Shown here in pieces: positions 1-9,560 of a stretch of 64,000 nt of DNA (its first letter is position 1; every line of letters begins with the position of its first letter). A program made the position numbers and the translations under genes. The notes beneath the pieces were generated by a model. It saw only the letters and a list, made by a program, of their open reading frames with translations, was not told the origin of the DNA and did not search any database. The stretch is from contig NZ_CP042306.1 in the NCBI RefSeq assembly GCF_007859635.1, positions 806,001 to 870,000 of the forward strand. The letters are read 5' to 3'. The DNA is from Sphingomonas panacisoli. Lineage in GTDB: Bacteria; Pseudomonadota; Alphaproteobacteria; Sphingomonadales; Sphingomonadaceae.

Positions 1-1
1 G

Positions 2-1264
2 CGGATCATCCCATTCGATATCGTCCCGCGCGTGTTCCTGAAGGATGAATGGGATCGATTGTCCGAAGGGCTGGTCCAGCGCGTCGAGGCGATCAACCTG
101 TTCCTCGACGACATCTATGGCGAGCGGAAGATCCTGAAGGAGGGGATTCTTCCCAACGACTTGATCTTCGGCAATGCACAATTCCGCCCTGAGATCGCGG
201 GAATGCGGCCGCCGCACGGCATCTGGGCGCACATCTGCGGGATCGACCTGGTGCGGACCGGGCCGGACGATTTCTTCGTGCTGGAGGACAATGCGCGCAC
301 CCCGTCGGGCGTCAGCTACATGCTCGAAAATCGCGAGGCGATGCTGCGGCTGTGCCCCGAACTCTTCCGTCAGTTCCGCGTGGCGGCAGTAGACTCTTAT
401 CCCGACCGCCTGCTCCAGACGATGAAGTCGGTCGCGCCCGAGCATACCGGCAACAATCCGGTCTGCGTCGTGCTGACGCCGGGGCACTATAATTCGGCCT
501 ATTACGAGCACAGCTTCCTCGCCGATTCGATGGGGGTCGAGCTGGTCGAAGCCGCCGACCTGATCGTCGACGACGATATCGTATGGATGCGGACGATCGC
601 CGGGCGAGTGAAGGTCGACGTCATCTATCGCCGGATCGACGACGATTTCCTCGATCCGTTGGTGTTCCGTCCGGATTCGGCACTGGGCGTGCGCGGGCTG
701 ATCGCGGCCTATGCCGCGGGCAACGTCGCGATCATCAATGCGCCGGGCAACGGCATCGCCGACGACAAGGCGATCTACAGCTACATGCCCGAAATCGTGC
801 GCTATTATACCGGCGCCGACGCGAAGCTGCCCAACGTCCAGACCTTCCGGTGCCGCGAGCCCGAAGCGTTGCAATATACGCTCGATCATCTCGAAGAATT
901 GGTGGTGAAATTGGTGGACGGATCGGGCGGGTACGGGATGCTGGTCGGGCCGACCGCGTCGAAGGACGAGATCGCCAATTTCCGCGCGGCGTTGGTCGCC
1001 GAGCCGCAACGCTACATCGCGCAGCCGACGCTCGCGCTGTCGACGGTCCCGACTTTGGTGGAGCAGGGTCTCGCCCCGCGCCATGTCGATTTCCGACCGT
1101 TCGTCCTGACGGGATCGAAGGGCATCCAGGTCGTACCCGGCGGCCTGACCCGCGTCGCTTTGCGCGAGGGGTCGCTGGTCGTGAACTCGTCGCAGGGCGG
1201 CGGGACCAAGGATAGTTTCGTGCTGATGGACAACGGTCCTTCGCAATCACAGGCGCAGAGCTGA
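2..1264 (+). CDS. circularly permuted ATP-grasp type 2 protein (5' end cut by window)
   Basis: The frame is open to the left edge: residues before the first in-window GTG (position 32) read RIIPFDIVPR, typical internal sequence of this family, so the start lies upstream. The family has a circularly permuted ATP-grasp fold and is predicted to ligate an amino group to a carboxylate, probably making a peptide or peptide tag. Glycine-rich nucleotide-binding sequence (DGSGGYGM, near position 920) and the conserved end segment SSQGGGTKDSFV are visible. The stop overlaps the next ATG by one base (TGATG), so this gene, the alpha-E gene and the transglutaminase-like gene form one translationally coupled operon. 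Substrate unknown. Confidence 0.9.
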   Translation, partial: RIIPFDIVPRVFLKDEWDRLSEGLVQRVEAINLFLDDIYGERKILKEGILPNDLIFGNAQFRPEIAGMRPPHGIWAHICGIDLVRTGPDDFFVLEDNARTPSGVSYMLENREAMLRLCPELFRQFRVAAVDSYPDRLLQTMKSVAPEHTGNNPVCVVLTPGHYNSAYYEHSFLADSMGVELVEAADLIVDDDIVWMRTIAGRVKVDVIYRRIDDDFLDPLVFRPDSALGVRGLIAAYAAGNVAIINAPGNGIADDKAIYSYMPEIVRYYTGADAKLPNVQTFRCREPEALQYTLDHLEELVVKLVDGSGGYGMLVGPTASKDEIANFRAALVAEPQRYIAQPTLALSTVPTLVEQGLAPRHVDFRPFVLTGSKGIQVVPGGLTRVALREGSLVVNSSQGGGTKDSFVLMDNGPSQSQAQS

Positions 1265-2199
1265 TGCTGTCGCGGACAGCCTCGTCGCTCTACTGGCTCG
1301 GGCGATACGTCGAACGCGCCGATTTCATCGCGCGGCTGGTCGAGGCGACCGTGCGGCTCGATGTCCTTTCGCCGCGCCCGGCGGGCGAGGTCGCGTGGGG
1401 CAGCGCCCTCGCGGTGATCGATGCCGCCGACGCGTTCAAGGCGAGCGGCGCGAACCTGACCCAGCAGTCGGTCGCGCGCTTCCTGACGCTCGACACCAGC
1501 CATCCGGGGTCGATCGTCAGCTGCCTAGATCGCGCGCGGAACAATGCGCGCGCGGTTCGCACCGCGCTCACCCGCGACGCTTGGACCGGGATAAACCGTG
1601 CGTGGCTGATCTTCGACGGCCGCTCGTCGCCGGGCGGTGCCACCGCGACGATGAACCTGATCGAAGCGGTCAAGGCTGAGACGCGCGGGTTCGAGGGTGC
1701 GATCCATCACATGCTCAAGAACCAGGCCACGTGGTTCATCCGGTTGGGCCAGGCAGTCGAGCGCGCCGACAACACCGCGCGCCTGCTCGACGTCAAATAC
1801 CATATCCTGCTGCCCGCCGGAGAAACCGTCGGCGGCGTGGTCGACCGCGACCAATGGACGACGATCCTGCAGACGGTGTCCGCCGTCACCGCTTACCGCT
1901 GGCTCTACAATGACGGGTTGCAGCCGGCGAACGTCATCGACCTGTTGATCGCGCGCCACGAGCTGCCGCGCAGCTTGGCGGCGTCGGCGGACGAAACCGT
2001 GGAGTTGCTATCGCAGCTCGCCAAGCGCACCGGGCATCACGGCGAGGCCGACCGCATGGCCCGCGCGCGGCATACGCGCATCGCCAAGACGCGCTCGGCC
2101 GACATCATCGTCAACGGGCTCCACCAATATCTCGAAGCGTTCATCGAAGAGAATGCGAAGCTCCACTTCGCGATCGGCCGGCAGTTCAAGTTCTCCTGA
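1264..2199 (+). CDS. alpha-E domain-containing protein (DUF403)
   Basis: 311 residues, the usual length of an alpha-E protein. The N-terminus MLSRTASSLYWLGRYVERAD is a signature of the family, whose all-helical domain accompanies permuted ATP-grasp proteins. A second ERADNTARLLD-like helix near residue 165 repeats the same pattern. Comparative genomics places alpha-E proteins with ATP-grasp and transglutaminase-like partners in a predicted peptide-forming system, but no reaction has been shown. It starts on the last base of the preceding stop and its own stop overlaps the next start, so its synthesis is tied to both neighbours. Confidence 0.92.
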   Translation: MLSRTASSLYWLGRYVERADFIARLVEATVRLDVLSPRPAGEVAWGSALAVIDAADAFKASGANLTQQSVARFLTLDTSHPGSIVSCLDRARNNARAVRTALTRDAWTGINRAWLIFDGRSSPGGATATMNLIEAVKAETRGFEGAIHHMLKNQATWFIRLGQAVERADNTARLLDVKYHILLPAGETVGGVVDRDQWTTILQTVSAVTAYRWLYNDGLQPANVIDLLIARHELPRSLAASADETVELLSQLAKRTGHHGEADRMARARHTRIAKTRSADIIVNGLHQYLEAFIEENAKLHFAIGRQFKFS

Positions 2200-2876
2200 T
2201 GCGGATTGCGATCGATCACACGCTGACCGTCGCGTTTCCGTTCCCCCGTCCGTCCGTCGCGCTGTCGCTTCGCGTGACGCCGGAGGATCATCACGATCAG
2301 ACGGTGTCGGGGTGGCGGATCTGGCCCGATTGCGACGCGCGGTTGCGGACGACGCGGGATGGGTACGGCAATGTCCTGACGATGGTTTATGCCGAGGGGC
2401 CGATCGACGGCATCGAATTTCACGTGACGGGCGAGGTGTTTACCGGCCCGTCGAACGGCATCCTCAGCGCGGCGCATCCGGAGCCGTTGCCGCCGGAACT
2501 CTTTCTGAGGCCGGGCGCCGATGCCGTGCCCGAACTGACCGCGCTGGCGGTCGATGCAGGGGTCGCCGACGACGCGGTCGAGCGGTTGCACCTCGCCAAC
2601 GTCGCGCTGTATCGCCGTGCCGATGCGGTCGCAGCCGATATTCTGGCGGCATCTTTCGTCGCCGCGGCGCGGCGGCTGGCTCGTCCCGCGCGGTGCGTGT
2701 CGGGTTATCTGGCGCAAGGCAGCGGATCGCGCCCGCATGTCTGGGCGGAAGCCTATGTCGACGGGATCGGCTGGGTCGGGTTCGATCCGGTGCTCGGCCT
2801 GTCGGCGGGCGAAGACCACGCCCGCGTCGCGAGCGCGCTGGACCTGACCGGGATCGCGATGGTCAGCGGGGTCTAG
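2199..2876 (+). CDS. transglutaminase-like protein, catalytic Cys and first His missing
   Basis: 225 residues; active relatives are usually near 270. The N-terminal beta domain of bacterial transglutaminase-like proteins is present. The core is recognisable from ARCVSGYL (about residue 168), [11 protein letters not shown] and GWVGFDP, which hold the His and Asp positions of the Cys-His-Asp triad. The segment that should carry the nucleophile, normally a V-C-Q-D-H/F-A-H motif before the helix ending in PAR, reads VAADILAAS, so both the Cys and the adjacent His are absent. I infer a catalytically dead, perhaps structural, subunit of the ATP-grasp/alpha-E system. The last four bases overlap the convergent bpt gene. 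A functional copy could exist elsewhere in the genome. Confidence 0.85.
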   Translation: MRIAIDHTLTVAFPFPRPSVALSLRVTPEDHHDQTVSGWRIWPDCDARLRTTRDGYGNVLTMVYAEGPIDGIEFHVTGEVFTGPSNGILSAAHPEPLPPELFLRPGADAVPELTALAVDAGVADDAVERLHLANVALYRRADAVAADILAASFVAAARRLARPARCVSGYLAQGSGSRPHVWAEAYVDGIGWVGFDPVLGLSAGEDHARVASALDLTGIAMVSGV

Positions 2877-3676
2877 GCGACTTCGCTCGACAGCGCGAGC
2901 GCCTGTTCGACCGGGTGGATCGGCGGCGAATAGGTCGCGTTCTCGTCGGCGAGGATCGACCAGCCGTTTGGCCCGAGTACCTCGAGCGGGCGATAGCGCG
3001 TCTTGTACGCCATCCGCGCCGACCCCTTCACCCAATAGCCCAGATACACGTACGGCAAGCCTGCGGCGCGCGCGCGCATGATGTGATCCATGATGATGAA
3101 ATTGCCGAGCCCCGGCCGCTCCGCCTCATCCGCGACGAAGAAGCTGTAGATCATGCTGAGCCCGTCGACCTGCTGGTCGGTCAGACACGCGCCGACCAGC
3201 CGGCCACGCTCGCCATGCAGACTGGGCTCGCGATATTCGACCACGACCGAATTGACCGGCGACTGTTCGACCATGTCGGCATAATCGCCGTCATCCATCA
3301 ACGTCATGCCGCCCGCGGGATGCCGCGCGCCGAGATAGCGGCGGAGCAACTGGAACTGCTCGTCGGTCGCCCAGGGGTTGCACGCCGTGACTTCCAGATC
3401 GGCGTGGCGGCGCAGGATCTTGCGCTGGCTGGCGTTGGGCTTGAAATCCGGGGTGACGACGCGGACCGACACGCATGCCGAGCAACCCGCGCAGCTCGGG
3501 CGATAGGCGACCGATTGGCTGCGGCGAAACCCGATCCGGCCGAGCGCGTCGTTCAGTTCGCCGGCATGCGGGCCGTTGAGTTCGGTGAATACCTTCCGCT
3601 CCTGCCGGCCCGGCAGATAGGGGCACGGCGACGGCGAGGTCACGAAAAAGCGCGGAAAACGGAAAGGCGCGGTCAC
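2873..3676 (-). CDS. bpt: aspartate/glutamate leucyltransferase (Bpt)
   Basis: Transfers leucine from Leu-tRNA to proteins with N-terminal Asp or Glu, marking them for ClpAP degradation (bacterial N-end rule). Hallmarks: N-terminal CPYLPGR, the cysteine group [11 protein letters not shown] near residue 68, and the acyltransferase-fold motif [17 protein letters not shown] near residue 220. I chose the GTG at 3676 because family members start with about eight residues before FRFPRFF and an AAGGGGA stretch lies about ten bases upstream; an upstream GTG at 3721 would add 15 residues. It is convergent with the transglutaminase-like gene and overlaps it by four bases. Confidence 0.92.
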   Translation of the reverse strand: MTAPFRFPRFFVTSPSPCPYLPGRQERKVFTELNGPHAGELNDALGRIGFRRSQSVAYRPSCAGCSACVSVRVVTPDFKPNASQRKILRRHADLEVTACNPWATDEQFQLLRRYLGARHPAGGMTLMDDGDYADMVEQSPVNSVVVEYREPSLHGERGRLVGACLTDQQVDGLSMIYSFFVADEAERPGLGNFIIMDHIMRARAAGLPYVYLGYWVKGSARMAYKTRYRPLEVLGPNGWSILADENATYSPPIHPVEQALALSSEVA

Positions 3677-3929
3677 CGCCGATGGGTCCCCTTCGAATGC
3701 CGGCGAATCCGGCGGACGCACGCACTATGAATCGAGCCGCGCATGATGAAAAGCGGCTTTACCATCAAAGAAGGTTAATGGCGGGGATAACGAACTCGGT
3801 CCGTCTTCGGACACAAGATGATCCGCCGGACTCTGCGGTGCAAGGGCGCCCGTCGCACGTGCGATTCGCTTCGCCGCAAGCTTCGGTTCAGGCGAGCGGC
3901 GCTAGCTCGACCGCGAAGGAGAAACGAGC

Positions 3930-4431
3930 ATGCGTATTGCCCTCTTCGCGTCGATGGTCGCCGTTGCAGCCCCCGCATCGGCACAGCAGATGCAGCCGGT
4001 GCTGCCGATAGCGCCGCGCGGGGTGGACTATGTCGAAACCGCCTGCAGCGGGGGGGATCGACGGGCGGCTCGAGTTTGTTCGCGTGACGGCGACCGGGCA
4101 GGTATTCAAGGTAACCCGGCGCCTGCCCGAGGTGCAGCGCGCGCGTGCGACGCGGGGCGAGGTGGCCAAGATCTGGCGCCAGCTCGACGTCGCCCGATTC
4201 GAACAGCGCATCGTACCCCCGCAGAAGCCATACATCATGGACGGCATCGATTGCTCGCTGACGCGGCGCGTGAACGGCCGTATCCACACCGTGACGCTGA
4301 TGCAGCAGATGCGCGCAAATCCCAAATATCGCGACCTCGTAACGGCGCTGGATGACATCAACGCGCTGGGCCGCAAGGCGACCGGACCGAGATTGCAGCC
4401 CGCCGAAACAGTTGCATCTCCGCCACGGTAA
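3930..4431 (+). pseudogene. secreted protein of unknown function, frame broken at a G7 run
   Basis: The first frame begins at 3930 behind a good ribosome site (AAGGAG) with a signal peptide ending ASA-QQ and runs to about 4055. The second frame, read from the same G run at 4050-4056, continues IDGRLEFVRVTATG and ends at 4431. Removing one G from the seven-G run joins the two into one protein of about 166 residues with a coherent mature domain (basic, containing KIWRQLDVARFEQR). As written the first frame leads into arginine-rich shadow sequence. Family not recognised. The lesion may be real, phase variable or an assembly error; the good codon pattern on both sides favours a very recent change or an error. 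Confidence 0.7.
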
Positions 4432-4583
4432 AGCAGCTAACCTGTCGTTAAACCGTCCTGGCGTAGCGAAACCCGGCCGAAAAGCTTGCATTCCCGCGAT
4501 ACTTTTGTAGGACCGGGAACCAATATCCAGTATCGGCGTCATGGTTGCCATGCCGTCGTGAGTACAAAAAGGGAGACTGCCGC

Positions 4584-4829
4584 ATGATTAAGTCAATGAT
4601 TGGCGCCATGACCGCGCTTGCGATCGCTGCAATGCCGATCGCTGCCTCGGCTGCGCCGGCGAATCCGGCGGCGTCGCTGTCGGTTGCCAAGAGCGTCCGC
4701 GCGAGCACGCCGACCGCCAAGAACAGCAAGTTCGCTGGTGGCGCGATCCTCGCTGCGCTCGTCGTTGTCGGCGTGATCGCGATCGTCGCGATCGGCGCCA
4801 GCAAGGACAATAAGGCGAAGAGCGCGTAA
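4584..4829 (+). CDS. small exported protein with C-terminal membrane segment
   Basis: 81 residues. The start at 4584 follows GGGAGA at 4571-4576; an in-frame ATG at 4545 lacks a site. The signal peptide ends AIAAMPIAASA and is followed by a short Ala/Ser-rich linker, then one hydrophobic helix (AILAALVVVGVIAIVAIGA) and a lysine-rich tail (SKDNKAKSA). Such short proteins are common in sphingomonads and have no known role. It is followed directly by a strong terminator, so it is probably a single-gene transcript. Confidence 0.8.
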   Translation: MIKSMIGAMTALAIAAMPIAASAAPANPAASLSVAKSVRASTPTAKNSKFAGGAILAALVVVGVIAIVAIGASKDNKAKSA

Positions 4830-4850
4830 GCGCCTCACAGCTTTAGAGAA

Positions 4851-4887
4851 AAAGGGCGGTGCGCGATCGGCGCGCCGCCCTTTTTTT
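4851..4887. terminator. intrinsic terminator, probably bidirectional
   Basis: AAAGGGCGG and CCGCCCTTT form a nine-pair GC-rich stem around a 15-base loop, followed by a run of seven T on the plus strand and preceded by A-rich sequence that gives a T run on the minus strand. It ends the small exported protein transcript. The T run reaches into the stop codon of the convergent threonine ammonia-lyase gene (TAA, 4886-4888), so it can serve both genes. Confidence 0.85.
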
Positions 4888-6109
4888 ATGCCAGTTCGAC
4901 CGGGTGAACTTCGTAGTCGGCGGCCTTCAGCGCGGCGATCAGACGGTCGAGATGGTCGCGGTCGCGCGCTTCGCACTCGATGTCGGTGATCAGACCCTTG
5001 GCCGGCAACGAGGTGAACACGCGCTGGTGATAGACCTCGATGATGTTGATGCGCTGTTCGTGGAAAATGCGCGCGACATTGAACAGCGCGCCCGGCTGAT
5101 CCTGCAGCTTGATCCGCAGCCGCGCCAGCCGGCCCGACCGCGCGAGGTCGCGTAGCAGTACGTTGGCAAGCAATCGCGTATCGATATTGCCGCCGCACAA
5201 TACGACGCCGACGGTGTGTCCGGCGAATCGCTCGGGGTGATCGAGCAACGCCGCCAAGCCGGCCGCGCCCGCACCTTCGACCACCGATTTCTCGATCTGT
5301 AGCAGCAGGCTGACCGCATGCTCCAGGTTGCGCTCGCTGACCAACAGGATGTCGTCGACCAATTCGCGGACGATTGCCGAGGTGATTCCGCCTGGCTCCT
5401 TGACCGCGATGCCTTCCGCCAGCGTGTCGCCGCCGCAGGGATATTGGGTGCCCTTGATGCGGTTGTACATCGACGGGAACAGTTCGGCTTCGACGCCGAT
5501 GACGTGCACCGGGTGGTCGGCTGCTTTCGCCACGACCGCCATCCCGCTGATCAGCCCGCCGCCCCCGATCGGCGTGATGAACGTGTCGATCGTCGGCACG
5601 TCCTCCAGCATTTCGATCGCGACCGTCCCGGCGCCCGCGACGATGCGCGGATCGTCGAACGGGTGGACGAAGGTGTAGCCGCGTTCGGCCTCGAGTTCGC
5701 GGGCATGCGCATAGGCGGCGTCGAACGTATCGCCTTCCAGGATTACCGTCGCACCGTGACCTTCGGTCTGGACGACCTTCACCGTCGGCGTGTTGGTCGG
5801 CATGACGATGGTCGACGGGATACCCAGCCGGTTGGCGTGATAGGCGAGCCCCTGCGCGTGATTGCCGGCCGACGCCGCGATGACGCCCTTCGATCGCGCC
5901 TCGTCGTCGAGCAACAGCAACGTGTTGAGCGCCCCGCGCTCCTTATAGGCTGCGGTGAACTGCAGGTTCTCGAACTTCAGATAGACCGTCGCGCCAGTCA
6001 GGTCGCTCAGCGTCTTGCTGATGAAGGTCGGCGTGCGGACGATGTTGGCGCGGATGCGATCGTGCGCGGCACGGATGTCGTCGATCGTGACGGGGATGGG
6101 GGAGGTCAT
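4886..6109 (-). CDS. ilvA: threonine ammonia-lyase with C-terminal ACT domain
   Basis: Converts L-threonine to 2-oxobutanoate and ammonia, the first step towards isoleucine, or serves in threonine catabolism. 407 residues. The PLP fold is clear: FENLQFTAAYKERGA with the Schiff-base lysine at residue 56, ASAGNHAQGLA near residue 87, and the phosphate-binding GGGGLISG near 183. A single ACT domain occupies about residues 330-405 (RIKLQDQPGALFNVARIF). One short ACT domain is the layout of the shorter bacterial forms rather than the two-domain E. coli IlvA. It stands alone, with no ilv neighbours, and shares a terminator with the gene convergent to it. Confidence 0.93.
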   Translation of the reverse strand: MTSPIPVTIDDIRAAHDRIRANIVRTPTFISKTLSDLTGATVYLKFENLQFTAAYKERGALNTLLLLDDEARSKGVIAASAGNHAQGLAYHANRLGIPSTIVMPTNTPTVKVVQTEGHGATVILEGDTFDAAYAHARELEAERGYTFVHPFDDPRIVAGAGTVAIEMLEDVPTIDTFITPIGGGGLISGMAVVAKAADHPVHVIGVEAELFPSMYNRIKGTQYPCGGDTLAEGIAVKEPGGITSAIVRELVDDILLVSERNLEHAVSLLLQIEKSVVEGAGAAGLAALLDHPERFAGHTVGVVLCGGNIDTRLLANVLLRDLARSGRLARLRIKLQDQPGALFNVARIFHEQRINIIEVYHQRVFTSLPAKGLITDIECEARDRDHLDRLIAALKAADYEVHPVELA

Positions 6110-6163
6110 GCTCGCCGCCTAGACCATCTGGCGTGGCGGGGGAACAATGCTTATGCGCCGCAC

Positions 6164-7031
6164 ATGGCAAGAGTGGCATTCATCGGACTGGGCGTGATGG
6201 GCGCCCCGATCGCACGGCATCTCGCGGCGGCGGGACACGACGTCACGGTCTATAACCGAACGAGCGAGAAGGCGGCGGCGTGGGTCGCCAAGCATGGCGG
6301 CAAAAGCGCCGCGACGCCGGCCGAGGCCGCGCGTGACCAGGATGCGGTGCTGACGTGCGTCGGCAATGACGACGATCTCGCGGCGGTGACGCTGGGCGAT
6401 GATGGCGCGTTCGGCGCGATGCGGGCGGGCGCGTTGTTCATCGATCACACGACGGTGTCTGCCGATATCGCACGCCGATTAGCCAACGAAGCGGAGAAGC
6501 GCGGACTGCTCGCAGTCGATGCGCCGGTTTCGGGTGGGCAGGCGGGGGCCGAGAACGGCAAGCTGTCGATCATGTGCGGCGGGTCCGCCGACGCCATGGC
6601 GCTCGCCGAACCGCTCATGCAGGCTTACGCCGCCCGGATCGTCCATATCGGTGGGCCAGGTGCTGGCCAGACAACCAAAATGGTGAACCAGATCGCGATC
6701 GCCGGCGTGCTGCAAGGCGTCAGCGAGGCGCTCCGCTTTGCCCAGGCGAGCAAGCTCGACGTCGACAAAGTGCTCGACGCGGTCTCCGGCGGCGCAGCGC
6801 AAAGCTGGCAGATGGTCAATCGCTGGCCGACCATGGCGAAGGACGAATTCGATTTCGGTTTCGCGATCGACTGGATGCGCAAGGATCTCGGCCTCGCGCT
6901 CGACGAGGCGGGCCGCAACGGCGCGCTGTTGCCGATGACCGCGTTGGTCGATCAATTCCTATGCCGAAGTACAAAAAATGGGGGGCGCGCGGCAGGATAC
7001 CAGCGCCCTGATCAGGAGATTGCCCCGGTGA
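6164..7031 (+). CDS. NAD(P)-dependent oxidoreductase, 3-hydroxyisobutyrate dehydrogenase family (frameshift near 3' end)
   Basis: Rossmann motif FIGLGVMG at residues 6-13 and the catalytic lysine in GQTTKMVNQ (Lys172) identify a beta-hydroxyacid dehydrogenase. The frame is normal to VDQF at 6958, where an extra C (6958-6959) shifts it. With that base removed the C-terminus reads YAEVQKMGGARQDTSALIRR and stops at TGA 7029-7031, giving 288 residues, the usual family length. The stop then overlaps the GTG of the downstream amidohydrolase (GTGA). As written there is no stop and the frame runs straight into the amidohydrolase. Substrate not predictable. Confidence 0.85.
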
Positions 7032-8701
7032 AGAATGTCATGATCGGATCGTTTCGCAAATTGTTCGCCGCGGCCGTCGCGCTGTCGATGGTCGCGACCC
7101 CGGCGCTCGCCGATGGGGTGATCGACAACGTCAACGGCATGACGATGGACGCCAAGGGACAGGTGATCCATTTCACTGGCATCGTGATCGGCCGCGACGG
7201 CAAGGTCGTGAAGCTGCTCCAGTCGGGTGACAAGCGGCCCGAGCGACCGGATTGGCTGTCCAATCAGAAGGGTCGGACGTTGCTGCCCGGGTTCATCGAC
7301 GCGCACGGACATGTACTCGAACTCGGCTTCCGCGCGCTCGAACTCGATCTGTCGGCCACCAAGTCGCTCGACGAGGCCAAGGCCAAGATCGCCGCTTATG
7401 TCGCCGCCAATCCGGAAAAAAAGTGGATCATCGGCGGCGGGTGGAACCAGGAGAAATGGGGTCTCGGCCGCTTTCCCACCGCCGCCGATCTCGACAGCGT
7501 CGTCGGGGATCGCCCGGTCTGGCTGAGCCGCGCCGACGGCCATGCCTCTTGGGCCAACAGCGCCGCGATCAAGGCGGCAGGCGTAACCGCCAAGACCGCG
7601 ACCCCCGACGGCGGCCGCATCGAAAAGACGGGCGCCGAGCCGTCCGGCGTGTTCGTCGATTCGGCGCAAGGCTTGATCGACAAGGTCGTGCCGCAGCCAC
7701 TGCCCAAGGAACGCGACTTCGCGTTGCAGAAGGCGCAGGAGATCCTGCTCGCGTTCGGCATCACCGCGACGTCGGACATGGGCACGTCGATGGATGATTG
7801 GCTCGCGATGCGCCGCATGGGCGATCGCGGTGCGCTGATGGTGCGGATCATGAGCTACGGCGCGGGTATCGAGACCGCGATCCGCGTCGGCGGCAACGGA
7901 CCGACCCCGTGGCTGTACGGCGACCGCCTGCGGATGGGCGGGGTGAAGCTCTACGCCGACGGCGCGCTCGGGTCGCGCGGGGCGTGGCTGCTCAAGCCGT
8001 ATAGCGACGCGCCGGGCCAATCGGGCGCGGGGTTCATGAGCGACACGCTGATCCAGAATTTGATGAGCCGCGCCGCGATGGACGGCTATCAGGTCGCGGT
8101 CCATGCGATCGGCGACAAGGCAAACCGTCAGGTCCTCGACGCGATCGAGGCGTTATCGCCGACCTATAAGGGCGACCGCCGCTGGCGGATCGAGCATGCC
8201 CAGATCATCGACCCCGCCGACCTGCCGCGCTTCGCGACGCTGAAGGTGATCGCGTCGATGCAGCCCACGCACGCGACGTCGGACATGAAGATGGCCGAAG
8301 CGCGGCTAGGCGCCGACCGGCTGGCCGGCGGCTATGCTTGGGCGACGATGCTCAAGAACGGCGTGCCGTTGGCGTTCGGTAGCGACTATCCGGTCGAAAG
8401 CCCCGATCCCTGGGCGGGCTGGGCGGCGGCGTTCACGCGCCAGGACGCCAATGGCGAACCGTTCGGCGGCTGGCGCCCCGAGGAAAAGGTGACGCGCGAA
8501 CAGGCTTGGTGGGCGTTCACCGCGGGCGGCGCCTATGCCGGGTTCGCCGAAGACAAGTTCGGCCGCCTCGCGCCGGGCCAGGCCGCCGATTTCATCATCG
8601 TCGATCGCGACCCGTTCCTGTCGAGCCCCACCGACCTCCGCGCGACGAAGGTAGAGGAAACGTGGATCGGCGGGCAGAAGGTGTACGTGCGCAAGCAATA
8701 G
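7028..8701 (+). CDS. exported YtcJ-like amidohydrolase
   Basis: About 557 residues. The GTG at 7028 overlaps the restored stop of the dehydrogenase and follows AGGAG at 7014-7018. An N-terminal signal peptide ends TPALA-DG. Metal-dependent hydrolase features of the amidohydrolase superfamily: PGFIDAHGHV (first two metal histidines), GGVKLYADGALGSRG, VHAIGDKAN (His), RIEHAQII (His) and AFGSDYPVE (Asp). The ExoP/YtcJ group hydrolyses C-N bonds in varied amides; the substrate here is unknown. The signal peptide suggests periplasmic action. Confidence 0.88.
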   Translation: MKNVMIGSFRKLFAAAVALSMVATPALADGVIDNVNGMTMDAKGQVIHFTGIVIGRDGKVVKLLQSGDKRPERPDWLSNQKGRTLLPGFIDAHGHVLELGFRALELDLSATKSLDEAKAKIAAYVAANPEKKWIIGGGWNQEKWGLGRFPTAADLDSVVGDRPVWLSRADGHASWANSAAIKAAGVTAKTATPDGGRIEKTGAEPSGVFVDSAQGLIDKVVPQPLPKERDFALQKAQEILLAFGITATSDMGTSMDDWLAMRRMGDRGALMVRIMSYGAGIETAIRVGGNGPTPWLYGDRLRMGGVKLYADGALGSRGAWLLKPYSDAPGQSGAGFMSDTLIQNLMSRAAMDGYQVAVHAIGDKANRQVLDAIEALSPTYKGDRRWRIEHAQIIDPADLPRFATLKVIASMQPTHATSDMKMAEARLGADRLAGGYAWATMLKNGVPLAFGSDYPVESPDPWAGWAAAFTRQDANGEPFGGWRPEEKVTREQAWWAFTAGGAYAGFAEDKFGRLAPGQAADFIIVDRDPFLSSPTDLRATKVEETWIGGQKVYVRKQ

Positions 8702-8703
8702 CC

Positions 8704-8743
8704 CAAAAGAAAAGGGCCGCGGCGTTCCCCAACACCGCGGCCC
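8704..8743 (-). terminator. intrinsic terminator of ctrA
   Basis: GGGCCGCGG pairs with CCGCGGCCC over a 12-base loop. Read on the minus strand, the stem is followed by TTTTCTTTT, which fits termination of ctrA transcription about 25 bases after its stop. No T run follows on the plus strand. Confidence 0.75.
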
Positions 8744-8767
8744 GTCCCCCTCGAAAGCGTCGGTCGT

Positions 8768-9469
8768 TTACGCGACCTTCGCCTCGACTACCTCGTCGGC
8801 TTCGCGCAGCACGTAGCCGCGGCCCCATACGGTCTCGATGTAGTTTTCGCCGTCGGTCGCCAGGCTGAGCTTCTTGCGCAGCTTGCAGATGAAGACGTCG
8901 ATGATCTTGAGTTCGGGCTCGTCCATGCCGCCATACAGGTGGTTCAGGAACATTTCCTTGGTCAGCGTCGTGCCCTTGCGGAGCGAGAGCAGCTCCAGCA
9001 TCGCATATTCCTTGCCAGTCAGGTGGACGCGGGCGCCGTCGACTTCGACGGTCTTGGCGTCCAGATTCACCGCCAGCTTGCCGGTCTTGATCACCGACTG
9101 TGAATGACCCTTCGAACGGCGGACGACGGCGTGGATGCGCGCGGTCAGTTCTTCGCGGTGGAACGGCTTGGTGACGTAATCGTCGGCACCGAAGCCGAAC
9201 GAGCGCACCTTGCTGTCCATCTCGCTGATGCCCGACAGGATCAGCACCGGCGTCTGGACACGAGCAACGCGCAATTTCTTGAGCACGTCGTAACCATGCA
9301 TGTCCGGCAGGTTCAGGTCGAGCAGGATGATGTCGTAATCATAGAGCTTGCCGAGGTCCAAGCCCTCTTCGCCCAGGTCGGTCGTGTAGACGTTGAAGCC
9401 TTCGGTCGTGAGCATCAGCTCGATCGCCTTGGCGGTCGTCGGCTCGTCTTCGATCAGCAGCACGCGCAT
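8768..9469 (-). CDS. ctrA: cell-cycle response regulator CtrA
   Basis: OmpR-type DNA-binding response regulator that controls division, polarity and replication genes in alphaproteobacteria. 233 residues, starting [17 protein letters not shown] exactly as in CtrA. The acidic pair is at residues 7-9, the phospho-acceptor Asp51 lies in [13 protein letters not shown], and the conserved Lys is in YVTKPFH. The winged-helix domain occupies about residues 125-228, with the near-invariant [18 protein letters not shown]. An in-frame start 75 bases upstream would add unrelated residues and is rejected. The upstream 170 bases carry a CtrA-like box and clustered GANTC sites. Confidence 0.97.
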   Translation of the reverse strand: MRVLLIEDEPTTAKAIELMLTTEGFNVYTTDLGEEGLDLGKLYDYDIILLDLNLPDMHGYDVLKKLRVARVQTPVLILSGISEMDSKVRSFGFGADDYVTKPFHREELTARIHAVVRRSKGHSQSVIKTGKLAVNLDAKTVEVDGARVHLTGKEYAMLELLSLRKGTTLTKEMFLNHLYGGMDEPELKIIDVFICKLRKKLSLATDGENYIETVWGRGYVLREADEVVEAKVA

Positions 9470-9560
9470 GCGGCATTCCCCTGTTTTCGAGCCCCGCCGT
9501 GCCCCATGACGACGCGGTTCGACGCAATCCATTAACCTAAGCACCTCTGAAGGTAAAAGG

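Noticed and set aside
5318-8701. One very long open frame (about 1127 codons) starting within the threonine ammonia-lyase antisense
   Set aside because: The first 280 codons are antisense to a certain gene; the rest is two known-family genes joined by a probable single-base insertion.
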